Shown one piece after another: positions 1-10,650 of a DNA stretch of 64,000 nucleotides. Under the pieces are notes generated by a model that was given only the letters and a program-made list of their open reading frames with translations, was not told where the DNA came from and searched no databases. Source of the DNA: Chloranthus sessilifolius (lineage: Eukaryota; Streptophyta; Magnoliopsida; Chloranthales; Chloranthaceae); the NCBI GenBank assembly GCA_021018995.1, contig CM037588.1, forward strand, positions 152,353,725-152,417,724. Reading direction: 5' to 3'. The position numbers and the translations under genes are program-made. The stretch's first letter is position 1, and each line of letters opens with the position of its first letter.

Positions 1-71
1 AGAAGGATAGATTAAAGGCATAGGAAAGAAAGGATAGAGATTTGGAAGATCTGCTCAAAGAAGTGATCAAA

Positions 72-495
72 TCGATTAATCGAAATGGGAGTTCGATTAA
101 TCGATTTTGGCCAAGAAGTTGAAAAGTCATGGAAGCCCGATTTCAATTAATCGAAATGAATTTCGATTAATCGATTTGGATTTCGATTAGTCGATTTGGA
201 AATCGACTAATCGACTGAGAAGCTTCAGCCACTGGAGGAAAGTAACCTGGTGAAATCGACTAATCGAATTGGAATTTTGATTAATCGATTTCGGATTTTA
301 ATTAATCGATTTAGGATCGATTAATCGATTTTGTGATTTCGATCACTCGATTTGAGAATCGACTCCATTAGGTTAGAGACTTCGATTAATCGATTTGGGA
401 TCGATTAATCGAATTTGAATTTCGATTAATCGGTTTTGAGAATCGATTAATCGATTTGGGTTTCGATTAATCAATTTTGGGAATCGATTAATCGA
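72..495 (+). repeat. Palindromic-word array (TCGATTAATCGA) in 5' LTR of A
   Basis: Many exact or one-substitution copies of the 12-bp perfect palindrome TCGATTAATCGA, separated by AT-rich spacers of about 7-10 bp that differ in sequence. Many imperfect copies have TTGA or TCAA in place of TCGA, as expected from deamination of methylated CpG. It is not a simple tandem repeat, because the spacers do not repeat. Confidence 0.9.
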
Positions 496-1545
496 CTTTG
501 ACAGTTTTGCTTAAACTTTATAGTTGACTTTGAGATTCAGGGAGGGTCTTGGACCTTCTTTGTTACATCTTTAGTGATGAGTTACATGTGTTATGTTATA
601 CCATAGGTGGTACGTGTGATCATAAGTACAAGGAGCCGCGTGGGACCTTGATGTTGGGAGTTTTAAAGACTTGAGGTAGGGAACACCTTGAACATGTACT
701 TTAATTTCAAGAGCATGTATGTAGTGATGTAATTATCAAATTTAAGTTGTTTTTAAATTGTGAAAAGCTTTGTGAAAATGGGTGCGTGTGTGATACCAAA
801 AATGTGATAAAGGCATCTGTGTGATGCAAGTAACTAAGAACAAGTAATCTAATGAGATTGAGACATCCTCAGGGGATGAGGAAGTAATAAAGGCATCAGG
901 TGTGATGCGGTTATATATACATCCCAGGGATGTATACATAGGATTGAATAATTACTGTTGAGGCCTAACTGATATAAGATAGCACACTTACATGATGATC
1001 AACTATATGTAATGCACATGATATTTTTGTTATTTGAGGTTTGGAGGATACCCCACCGACGTGGCGGGATACCCACGACTGACGCGACAGGATATCCGTG
1101 ACCGGTACGGCCGTGAATTCGTATACCGGCACGAAGGTTTATCCGTGACCGTAAGTACATCCCAGGGATGTTGCGCCTAGTGAGAAAAGGGCTTGGGTCG
1201 TATTCCCAGGGAATACATTTTTTACAACTGTCTAATTAGATGACGATGAAGGGTATATCATCGGGGCTCGATGCTATATTGCTCAGGGATTACTTAAGTT
1301 GAAGATTTAAGTTTTGCTTTATGCCTGTTCAGTGTCATTCATGATTAAATCAACAGTAATGCAATACATGCAACTTACCAATAAATTGAGTGTAAATCAT
1401 CTGCTTTTAATTGGTTTTCTAACAAATACATAGATTCATCATGCTTTGAATATCATGGAATATATGTGAGTTTTGATTTATATGTTCATTGTGTTGTTCC
1501 CTATTAAGCTAGGATGTAGCTCACCCCTTTAGACTATACGTCACA

Positions 1546-1650
1546 GGTCCACTGATAGCAGCAACGGAGGCTTCGGGGGACGTGGATCCGGGTGATTCAG
1601 AATACGTACCTGGAGACGAGTTGGAGCCTCCTCCCGAGGACTTCTTCTAG
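1546..1650 (+). other. Conserved 35-codon open block in the LTR (A, 5' copy)
   Basis: Opens at CACAG|GTCC, which resembles a splice acceptor, and reads through to TAG with a peptide starting GPLIAATEASGD and ending ELEPPPEDFF. The same 105-bp block occurs without any indel in all five LTR copies of this family in the window. Many differences between families are synonymous. No function is known to me. It could be a second exon of an LTR transcript or a constrained RNA element. Confidence 0.5.
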
Positions 1651-2020
1651 GTGACTCTGTTGTGCACTTTGATAGAGAGTCAGTTTTGTGAGTAGATTAG
1701 TGCGGCTTGGTATGTCAAGCCTTTATTTTTGAAACAATGTAATTAAACTAGATTATTCTTTTGGCGAACCATCTGGGGTGATCTGATTATCATCGATGGT
1801 TCGGGTCGGTTCTCTGTTCATGCAGTGGCATGAAAGTAGAACTGTCTTTTGAATATGTCAGTTGGGCATATTAACGTTTTTCCGCTTTAATGAAATTAAT
1901 TGCTTTATTTGTTAAATTGTGCTTGTTATACCAATGTTCCGTGCTAAGTTTTGGGGTACGGTCCGGAGGATCATACTAATGGCACGGGTTTCAGGGTGCC
2001 AAAATCCGGGCTGTCACAGT

Positions 2021-2032
2021 TGGTATCAAAGC
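2021..2032 (+). other. Primer binding site of A (initiator-Met tRNA)
   Basis: TGGTATCAAAGC lies two bases after the LTR end and matches the usual plant initiator-Met-tRNA site TGGTATCAGAGC with one change. Confidence 0.85.
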
Positions 2033-2121
2033 TATTTCTTTTTAGAAACTTTGACAATCATTCTTTTGTCAGAGCATAGGGACTTCTGCTAATAAAAACT
2101 TTGTTTTCACGTGCAGACCGT

Positions 2122-3492
2122 GATGTTACCTAGAGGAAGGGGCCGACCCAGGGGCGGCCATAATAGAAGTTTACGTAGTGGAGATGGGTACATCTCTCCT
2201 ACAAATAGAGTACCTATAGGAGATGGAGGGGCTTCTGGCAGTGGTGGCCAAGGAAGCCAAGACCAGGAAGAGGGCCGTGATCGAGATCGTCAGGATCAAG
2301 ATCAAAGAGAGCAAGAAAGAATAAGAGAGCGAAATGAGGATAGAGAAGAGCGTCAGAGGATGATGCACACCATGGAGACCATGGCGGCTGCTATGGCTCA
2401 ACAGGCAGCATCTCTGGCAGCTCATACGGCGAATGAGCAGCATCAGCCACCGACACCTCCAAAGAGTGGCTGACACCAGGATGAGACCTCCTAGTTTTTC
2501 TGGATAGGGAGAGCCCATAGTGGCAGAGCACTGGCTGAGTGAGATGGAGAAAGTTTTTAGTGTACTGACGCGCACAGAGGACGAGAGCGTCCGTTGGGCA
2601 GCCTATATGTTGGACGGGGAGGCTGGGCCTTGGTGGAAGTCCTTTTCACGGACTAGGGCTCAGGAGACCCGAGACATGCCATGGACTTGGGATGAATTCG
2701 TTGAGGAATTCAATAAATAGTACTTCCCTGAGGTAGTGAGGAATCAAATGGAAATCCAATTTCTATAGCTTACTCAGGGGAAGATGACAGTGAGAGACTA
2801 TGGAGTAGAGTTCATGCGACTCGCTCGCTTTGCGCCTGACTACGTCATCACAGAGATGATGAGAGCAAAAAGGTTTCAGCAAGGGTTGAGATCAGACGTG
2901 AGGGGAGGAGTAGCACCATTCCAGCTGAGGACCTATGGAGAGGTCATGAGTAAGGCCTTGGCGGTAGAAGAAGAAAATAATAACAAATACCGCCAGAGGG
3001 AGCAACAGGGAAGGTGGAACACTGATCAGAACAGAACGGGGAATTATGAACCGGTGAACAAAAAGCTGAGGTTCATATCGAATAATCAGAAACCACCGTT
3101 TCAAGGAGGCTATGGAAGACCGACGCAGCAGAACAACCAACAGAGATTTCCATTGCTTGCGTCGGGGAGGCCAATACGCTACGAGAGCCCTGCGATTACT
3201 ACGGGAGCTACAGTCACACATGGGGCTTCTCGAGCAGCTTCTTCCACGCCACGTGAGACTTATGCCAAGTGTGGCAAGCCTCACAAGACAGCAGACTATA
3301 GGGTAGGCACTCGGGGTTGCTTTCGATGTGGCAAGTTGGGGCACTCGATCAGGGAATGCCCTTAGGTGAACAAAGGGAAGACGACTTCAGCACCTATTCT
3401 ACGACCTATACAAGCAAGGAAGCCGATCGTCCAAGGAAGAGCCTACGCAGTCACAGCTCAAGAGGCTCAGAATATGAACGATGTCATTCAAG
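2122..3492 (+). pseudogene. gag of element A, broken
   Basis: Codes for the nucleocapsid precursor. An R/G-rich and then D/E/R/Q-rich N-terminal part (2122-2473) is followed by a Retrotrans_gag domain in pieces (2520-2720 and 2784-3365). Recognisable motifs are RWAAYMLDGEAGPWW and MTVRDYGVEFMRLARFAP. The C-terminal zinc knuckle CFRCGKLGHSIREC (C-x2-C-x4-H-x4-C) is complete. The B copy starts with ATG where A has GTG at 2111; the next ATG is at 2122. In-frame stops at about 2473, 2718 and 2767 and a frameshift near 2480 make it non-functional. Several stops are TAG or TAA where B has CAA or CAG, consistent with cytosine deamination. Confidence 0.85.
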
Positions 3493-3646
3493 GTGAGCTT
3501 TTCTTTTAAATAAATAATTTCAATTTATGAAATTTTAGATAGAGAAGGTGCATCTATATTTAGAAAAAAATATATAAGAGGAACTTGCATGTGAAAAATC
3601 TAGTATATTGATAATAAACAACATATATATGTGTATGTATAATTAG
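3493..3646 (+). other. Candidate intron between gag and protease in A
   Basis: The donor CAAG|GTGAGC and acceptor AATTAG|GTGG restore one frame from the gag tail (..VIQ) into the protease (GLHIYKKG..ARVLIDP). The intervening 154 bp is AT-rich and has in-frame stops. Element B has a donor and acceptor at the same place. Splicing is inferred; a programmed frameshift or stop suppression would be the alternative. Confidence 0.55.
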
Positions 3647-4105
3647 GTGGATTACACATCTATAAGAAAGGAAGCGACGTGTCATACGAAGCTCGAGTGT
3701 TGATAGACCCAGTGTCTACCCACTCATTCGTTACCCCTTCGCTTCACAAAGAAGATGAAAGTCGACCTAGATGAGTTAGACTTCATTTTAACCGTGACGG
3801 TTCCTACTGGGAAAGCGGTTGATACCAAGAAGGGTTGCAACTCCGTGATTGTGAGGGTCATGGATGGAGGCGATTTTGAGCTACCCGCGAACCTAATTCT
3901 GTTAGATATGCAAGGATTCGACGTGATCCTTGGCATTGATTGGCTATCGATTCACTGTGCGACAGTAGATTGCAAGAACAAAATTGTCACTTTTAGACCG
4001 AATACAAGGAGATCGTTCCGATTTAGAGGAGAAAGAACGACGCACCTACCACTTATCTCGGCTGTACTATTGATCGAAAGATACTTAGCATTGTTGAAGG
4101 AGTAA
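3647..4105 (+). pseudogene. Aspartic protease region of A, broken
   Basis: Retropepsin-like domain. The active-site region reads VLIDPVSTHSF, where B has VLIDPGSTHSF, so the glycine after Asp-Pro is lost here. A frameshift near 3735 separates it from the rest (VDLDELDFIL... to ILLDMQGFDVILGIDWL). The ILGIDWL segment is the usual downstream motif of plant Ty3/gypsy proteases. The reading frame stops at 4103. Confidence 0.8.
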
Positions 4106-4527
4106 AAAGAGGAGAAGAATGTGATCTCTGAAATAGCAATTGTGCAAGACTTCGATGTATTTCGGAGGAGTTACGGATTACCTCGGAGAGAAATAGAATT
4201 AGCCATCGACTTAGCACGAGGCAGCATGTCTAAAGCACCATACTGAATAGCTCCTGCTGAGTTGTAGGAGTTGAAAGAGCAGCTACAAGAGTTAATAGAC
4301 AAGGGTTTTGTTAGACCGAGCGTGTCTCCATGGGGAGCACCGGTCTTGTTTGTAAAGAAGAAAGATGGGTCAATGCGTCTGTGCATTGACTATCGATAAT
4401 TAAACAAACTCACTATTAAGAACCGATACCCTTTGCCTAGGATAGATGACTTGTTCGATCAGCTGTAAAGAGCAAAGTATTTCTCAAAGATCGATCTGAG
4501 ATCGGGATATCATCAGTTGAGAGTCAA
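4106..4527 (+). pseudogene. Reverse transcriptase of A, 5' part
   Basis: Carries the fingers and first palm motifs: [20 protein letters not shown], then MRLCIDYR, a stop (TAA where B has CAA), [15 protein letters not shown], another stop and [13 protein letters not shown]. It is cut at 4527 by a solo LTR. The frame continues exactly at 7064, after one copy of the target duplication GTCAA. Stops at about 4245, 4267, 4399 and 4468 show it was also decaying by point mutation. Confidence 0.9.
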
Positions 4528-4886
4528 TGTGACAGCCCGAATTTCGGCACCCCGAAACCCGTGCAATCAACACGATCATCTTGACCGTGCCCCTTAGCTA
4601 TGCACGGAATATTAGTATATTAAGCAATGAACTGAACTAAAATAATAAATAAAGCTGTAGAATTTAATTATCATTTAAATATTTCTCAAAAGATAGTTCT
4701 ACCTTCATGCCTCTGCATGAATGGAGAGCCGATCCGAACCATCGATGATAGCTAATCATCACAGATGATTCACCCAAAAGAATAATCCCAAACTTTAGTT
4801 ACATTATTTAACCAAAAACCAGGCTTGACATACCAAGCCGTACTAATAATCTCACAAAAACCCTCAAAGCTGCACAACAGAGTCCT

Positions 4887-4991
4887 CTAGAAGAAGTCCT
4901 CGGGAGGTGGCTTCAACTCGTCTCCGGGTGTCGGGTCTGACTCACCAGGGTCAACGTCCCCTGAAGCCTCGGCAGCTGCTAATAGTGGACC
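4887..4991 (-). other. Conserved 35-codon open block (solo LTR copy)
   Basis: Same 105-bp block, open on the - strand. It begins GPLLAAAEASGD and ends ELKPPPEDFF plus stop. Length is identical to the other four copies. Confidence 0.5.
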
Positions 4992-6014
4992 TGCGATATA
5001 TAGTCTAAAGGGTGAGCTACATCCTAGCTCAATAGGGAACAGAACACAATTGAACATATAAATTACAACTCATATATATTCCATGATATGTCATGCATGA
5101 TGTGTCTATGCAGTTATTGATGAAAAACAGTTGAAAAGAATCATAATTTACTGGTAGTTTACTCATGTCTTTTAATTATTCATGAATGACACTGAGAAGG
5201 CCTAAAGCAGAACTTAACCTTTCAACTTAAATAATCCCCGAGCAATATAGCATCGAGCCCTGATGAGATACCCATCATCGTCATCTATATAAAACATTTT
5301 AAACGTATTCCCTGGGAATACAATTAGTACCCAAGCCCCTTTCCCTTGGGGATCGGTGGCGGGGTTTCACTTATCTCAACTCAACACCCCTGGGGTGTGC
5401 TACGTCTGGATAAACCTCCGTGACCGGCCTATGGTTTCGCCAACAGATCGGTCACGGATATCATGTCACACAACGTGGGTATCCCATCACGTCGGTGGGG
5501 TACCCTATCAAACCTCAAATAATAAAAATATCAGGTGCTTTACATATAGTTATTCACCGTGTAAGTGTGCTATCTTATATCAGTTAGGCCTTATCAGACA
5601 TAATTCAATCTCGGATACATCCCTGGGATGTATCCATTCACTTACATCACACCTGATGCTCTTATTTCTTTACTTCTTCATCCTCTGGGGATGGCTCATT
5701 ATGATTACTCTTTTAGATGTCACACGCGCACGCTTTTCACAAACTCTTAAGAAACAAAAACAGTTTGAATTGAATTCTATATCACTACATACATGCTCTT
5801 ACAAAATAAAGTGCATGTTCAAGGTGTTCCCTACCTCAAGTCTCTATTTGATCATGCATCAAGGTCCCACGTGGCTCCTTGTGCCCAAACTCACACGTAC
5901 CACCTATGGTACCACATAACATATGAAATACATCACTAAAGATGTAACCAAGAAGGTCCAAGACCCTCCAAGAATCTTAAAGTCAAACTCAAAAGTCAAC
6001 AAAAACTGGCACAG

Positions 6015-6471
6015 TCGATTAATCGAACTCCAAAGTCAATTAATCGAATCTGGTTCGATTAATCGATTCCCAAAATCAATTAATCGAAACACAAAGTCGA
6101 TTAATCGATTCCCAAAATCGATTAATCGAGATTCCCATTCGATTAATCGAATCCCCATTCGATTAATCGAAATTCTCTACTCTATCTTTTCGATTCTCAA
6201 TTCGAGTAATCGAATTCCCAAAATCGATTAATCGAAATTCGAAATCGATTAATCGAAATCCCATTTCGACTAGTCGATTTCCCCAGGTCTTTTTCCTCCA
6301 TCCACTGGAGTCCACTGGAGGTTCTCAGTCGATTAATCGACACCAAAATCAATTAATTGAAAATCAAAGTCGATTAATCGAAACTCAATTCGATTAATCG
6401 AATTCGGGTTCTTTGACTTTTCAACTTCTTGGCGAAAATCGATTAATCGAATCTCAATTTCGATTAATCGA
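6015..6471 (-). repeat. Palindromic-word array in the solo LTR
   Basis: TCGATTAATCGA and one-base variants, most about 20-21 bp apart. It occupies the same position in the LTR as in A and B. Confidence 0.9.
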
Positions 6472-7063
6472 ATTTGCCAGATTCAGCCCCCTTTTGGCTG
6501 TTCTTTCCAATCTTTTTCCTTCATTTTTCTAAGTACTTAATCTATCATTTTAAACATTCTTAACTACAATTAAGCTCTTCAATCTATGCATTTAATCTAC
6601 AAGAATTTCTTACCTTCAATCAATCTCAAATTGATTAGGTCAAGTGGTTGGAAAGGTTAGGGTTTCCAACTTTGCTTCTAGCGGATCCCTCACGTCGAAT
6701 CCGGCGTTTAAATGCTCAAATCCCCCTTCCAATCAGTTGCAATAACTCCTTACTCACTCCCCTTCTTTACTCCTCTCTCTCTCTCTCTTCTAACTCTCTC
6801 CAACAACTCAACCATTGATTTTAGGGTCATTAAACCCTTTTTATCTCCCTCTAGCTTGTGTGTTGAGCACATGCACCTGAACTAGGTGTATGTGGCTTCA
6901 GATTTACATCACACTCCACATATTTACTCAAATTTTTGCATCTCATCCATTTATCGCACCCTATGCCAACTATTGAACTCCTATTTAGTCAAACCTATGA
7001 CCAGTCGGGCACAGATCCCGAGGTCACTGTTTAACGTGATCTTTTTCGGGATATTATAGTCAA

Positions 7064-8159
7064 GGCAGAGGATATTCAGAAGACTGCATTCAGGACTCGA
7101 TACGGACACTATGAGTTTCTGGTGATGCCGTTTGGGTTGACAAATGCCCCGGCGTCATTCATGGATTTGATGAATAGGGTGTTTAAACCACACCTAGACT
7201 CTTGTGTCATAGTGTTTGTTGACGACATCCTGATCTATTCAAAATCAGAAGAAGAGCATGAAGAGCACTTGAGAATAGCCCTATAAACTCTATGTGAACA
7301 CCAGTTATATGCCAAGCTCAGCAAATGTGAGTTTTGGTTAGAAGAAGTTAGCTTTTTGGGACATGTTGTCTCGAAGCTTGGTGTCACCGTAGATCCAGCA
7401 AAGATCGAAGCAGTGGTGAATTGGGAGCAACCAAAGACCGTGACCAACATCCGCAGTTTCCTTGGATTGGCAGGTTACTACCGACGTTTCGTTGAGGGTT
7501 TTTCAAAGATATCAGGACCGCTCACGAGACTCACACGGAAAGATGTGAGGTTTGAATGGAGTGAGGCATGCGAGAAGAGTTTTCAAGAACTCAAGAAGAG
7601 ACTCACTTCAGCTCTAGTGTTAGCTATACCTTCAGGCAGTGGAGGGTTTAGAGTGTATAGCGATGCTTCGTATACTGGTTTGGGTTGTGTGCTTAATCAG
7701 CACAAACAAGTAATAGCGTATGGGTCGAGACAGTTGAAAGAGCATGAAAAGAATTACCCGACACATGACCTGGAATTAACAGTGGTCATTTTCGCGCTCA
7801 AGATTTGGAGACATTATTTGTACGGTGAGACATTTGAGATCTTCACCGACCATAAGAGCCTCAGATATCTGTTTATACAGAAGGAACTATATATGAGACA
7901 GCACAGATGGATGGAGTTTCTCAAGGACTATGACTGTTCCATACAGTACCATCCAGGCAAGGCTAATGTGATAGCTGACGCCTTGAGTCGGAAGAGTTCA
8001 GCTCAATTGGCTAATCTAATTTTGGGTATGCACAGATGGAAGCTGTTTGAAGATCTGGCCCTATACGATGCAAACATTGAGTCTCAAGCTACAGGAGCCT
8101 TCTTGGCTAATATCTCAGTGAGACCGATGATATTGAGCATATCCATGAACTACAGATGA
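7064..8159 (+). pseudogene. Reverse transcriptase (3' part) and RNase H of A
   Basis: Continues the RT after the solo [21 protein letters not shown], catalytic FVDDILIYS, then [20 protein letters not shown] and GLAGYYRRF. RNase H follows with [27 protein letters not shown] and [16 protein letters not shown]. There is a stop near 7285, but from 7356 the frame is open for 267 codons. The order and spacing are normal for Ty3/gypsy pol. Confidence 0.9.
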
Positions 8160-9558
8160 AAGACCCGACGCTAACGAAGATTCGTCAAGATGTAACTGAA
8201 GGCATTACATCTGAGTTTTCAATCAAGGAGGATGGTTCCTTATTGTTCAAGGGCCGTCTCTGTATTCCGGACAATGTCGATCTGCGGCGAACAATTCTGG
8301 ACGAATCACACAAATCAAGCTATGCTATCCACCCGGGAAACACGAAGATGTATCAAGATCTGAAAAAGAACTATTGGTGGAGAGGCTTGAAATAAGATGT
8401 GGTAGATTACATATCGCGGTTTTGACGTGTCAGCAAGTCAAAATCGATCATAGACACCCCGCAGGTCTATTGCAACCTCTACCTATACCGGAATAGAAAT
8501 GGGAATCGATTTCTATGGATTTCATCGTTGGACTACCGCGTACTGTAAAGAAGCACAATGCCATTTGGGTAGTGGTCGATCGATTGACTAAGTCAGCGCA
8601 CTTCTTGCCTTACAACACAATGTACACGGCAGGAAGACTGGCAGAGCTGTATATGAAGGAGATTGTCCGTTTCCATGGGATTCTGAGTAGCATAGTTTCA
8701 GACCGTGACCCATTGTGTACATCAAAGTTCTAGAAGAAATTTCAAGAAGGAATGGGAACGCGACTAGATTTCAGTACGACATTCCATCCATAAGCGGCAG
8801 ACGGTAGCGAGGTCAATCAGATCATTGAGGACATGCTTAGGGCATGTATGTTGGAATTGCAAGGATCGTGGGATCAACACCTACCCTTGATCGAGTTTGT
8901 ATATAACAACAGTTTTCAGATGAGCATTGGGATGGCACCATATGAAGCACTTTACGGACGGTGATGTAGATCGTCCATCAATTGGGAAGAAATGTGTGAG
9001 AAATTTATTTTGGGACCCGAAATATTTGAAGATAATGCCACCTATGTTTGGATGATAAGGGCAAAACTCAAAGCAGCTCAGAGCAGACAGAAATGCTACG
9101 CCGATATCAAGCGGACGAGTGTAGACTTCAAAGTGGGTGAACACGTGTTTGTGAAAGTGTCACCTATGAAGGGGGTGATGAGGTTTGGAAAGAGAGGGAA
9201 GCTAAGTCCCCGCTACCTAGGGCCTTTTGAAATTTTGGGTCGAGTAGGGGAAGTTGCTTACCGCATTGGATTGCCACCGTTATTCGATCCAGTACATAAT
9301 GTCTTCCACGTATCTATGCTCAGGAAGTACCTTAACGACCCTGACCACGTGTTAAGCGGTCAAGCTTTTGAGATGCATGAGGACATGACCATGATCGAAG
9401 AGCCGGTGGAGATTTTGGATCGAAAGGAACAAGTATTGCGAACGAAAGTGATTCCACTAGTACTTGTCCGATGGAAGCATCATCCTGCCGAGGAAGCTAC
9501 ATGGGAACGAGAGGCCGATGTGAAAGAACAATATCCAGCCTTGTTTCCGACGGCTTGA
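8156..9558 (+). pseudogene. Integrase with chromodomain-like tail of A, broken
   Basis: The HHCC zinc-finger region (8290-8450) and catalytic core ([10 protein letters not shown] near 8514; VSDRD near 8697) are recognisable but interrupted by stops at about 8393, 8495 and 8731 and by frameshifts. The last 188 codons (8992-9558) are open and hold the GPY/F region ([19 protein letters not shown]) and the tail [29 protein letters not shown] typical of Tekay-type chromoviruses. In that family the tail is thought to guide integration to chromatin. Confidence 0.88.
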
Positions 9559-9778
9559 GAGTCAAATTGTATCACCGCAAGCATGTTTGTGGATTTAACG
9601 ATATGCTGTAATTCAACGTCGATCTTATGATCAATTTATATATAAAAAAAAAGAGACAATGTTATCCACGACATGGCCGTGACGATGTGTTTTGTAGAAC
9701 TTATGACCTACTGATCATAAATGACCAAGAAAAATCAAGAAGACAGAAAATTTTGAAATTTACAGAATCTGATCAAAA

Positions 9779-10404
9779 TCGATTAATCGATTTTCAAATC
9801 GATTAATCAATTTGGAAATTTGATTAATCGATTTAGAAATTCGATTAATCGATTTTGGTCGATTAGTCGACTGGCATGCGCCAGTGACTAGAAACTTGAA
9901 TAAGGATTAGAAAAATGACAAAGTGAAATTTTGATTAATCGATTCTTGTTTCGATTAATCGATTTATGTTTTTGATTAATCGAATTGAGGGTTCGATTAA
10001 TCGAATAGTTTGAGATTTTTAGAAGAACTTAGAGGGATTTTATGTAATTTTGATTAATTGAGGAGGATTTCGATTAATCGAACTGGAAGTTCGACTGATC
10101 GAGTTACTTAAGGATTTTTAAGAATATTGAAGGACCACACGATTTCGATTAATCGAAGTAAATCTCAATTAATCGATTTTGTAATTTCGATTAATCGAAA
10201 TGGATTTCGATTAATCGACTAGCTCACACCTGTGAGCTCTAAAACTTGAAAATTTTAACGGATACGATTTCGATTAATCGAAATAGTTTCGATTAATCGA
10301 TTTTTACTTTCGACTAATCGATTTTGGAAATCGATTAATCGATTTCGCGCGGCTTACCCAAATTTTGAAACTTGATTAATCGAATTTGAATTTCGATTAA
10401 TCGA
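9779..10404 (+). repeat. Palindromic-word array upstream of the extra ORF of A
   Basis: A second array of TCGATTAATCGA words, outside the LTR, between the integrase stop and the extra ORF. Spacers vary. Many words carry single C-to-T or G-to-A changes at the CpG sites. It ends eight bases before a TATA-like box. Confidence 0.9.
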
Positions 10405-10411
10405 AGCCAGT

Positions 10412-10421
10412 CTATATATAC
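10412..10421 (+). promoter_or_regulatory. TATA-like box upstream of the extra ORF of A
   Basis: CTATATATAC lies directly after the array and 230 bp before the ATG. Element B has CTATATATATAAA at the equivalent place. The leader between it and the ATG contains the AGGGTTTT and AAACCCTA motifs common in plant 5' leaders. Confidence 0.45.
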
Positions 10422-10650
10422 ATAAGTTGGGGTTTTGGTGCCCATTCCAAAACTTCAAACTTTGGGCGCCATTTCTTTTTCTTCTTCCTCTTCTCCAACC
10501 GACCAAGGTAGCTAGGGTTTTGGGGCATCCTTCATCAATTTCGGACCAAGATCACCTACTTTCACAATGAAACCTACGATAAACCCTAGTTTAACTCTTT
10601 TTCTTCAAATTTGAGCTATAAAAACCCTAGTTTTAGCTACTTTCACTAAA

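Larger units (their letters stand above)
1..2018 (+). repeat. 5' LTR of element A (3' part only)
   Basis: Aligns along its length with 12953-14916. It ends in CTGTCACA at 2018, three bases before the primer binding site. It contains the TCGATTAATCGA array (72-495), three odd-length palindromes with a CCC-A-GGG core (917-935, 1157-1171, 1200-1216) and the 35-codon conserved block (1546-1650). Confidence 0.9.
4528..7058 (-). mobile_element. Solo LTR of the A/B family inserted in the RT of A
   Basis: A 2531-bp reverse-oriented LTR starting TGTGACAGCCCG and ending GGATATTATA on the + strand. It is flanked by the perfect 5-bp duplication GTCAA (4523-4527 and 7059-7063). It has no internal domain, so it is a product of LTR-LTR recombination. 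Read on the - strand it contains the leader with donor GAAG|GTAAG (near 6615), the word array (6015-6471), CCC-T-GGG palindromes (for example near 5300 and 5615) and the 35-codon block. The first base pair is degraded (TA instead of TG). It is closer to B than to A in the 35-codon block. Confidence 0.93.

Noticed and set aside
5923-6231. Open frame full of SINR and RLIE repeats (also 25743-26225 and 46680-47168 on the - strand)
   Set aside because: It is only the translation of the TCGATTAATCGA array in an LTR. Regular word spacing makes stop-free frames by chance.
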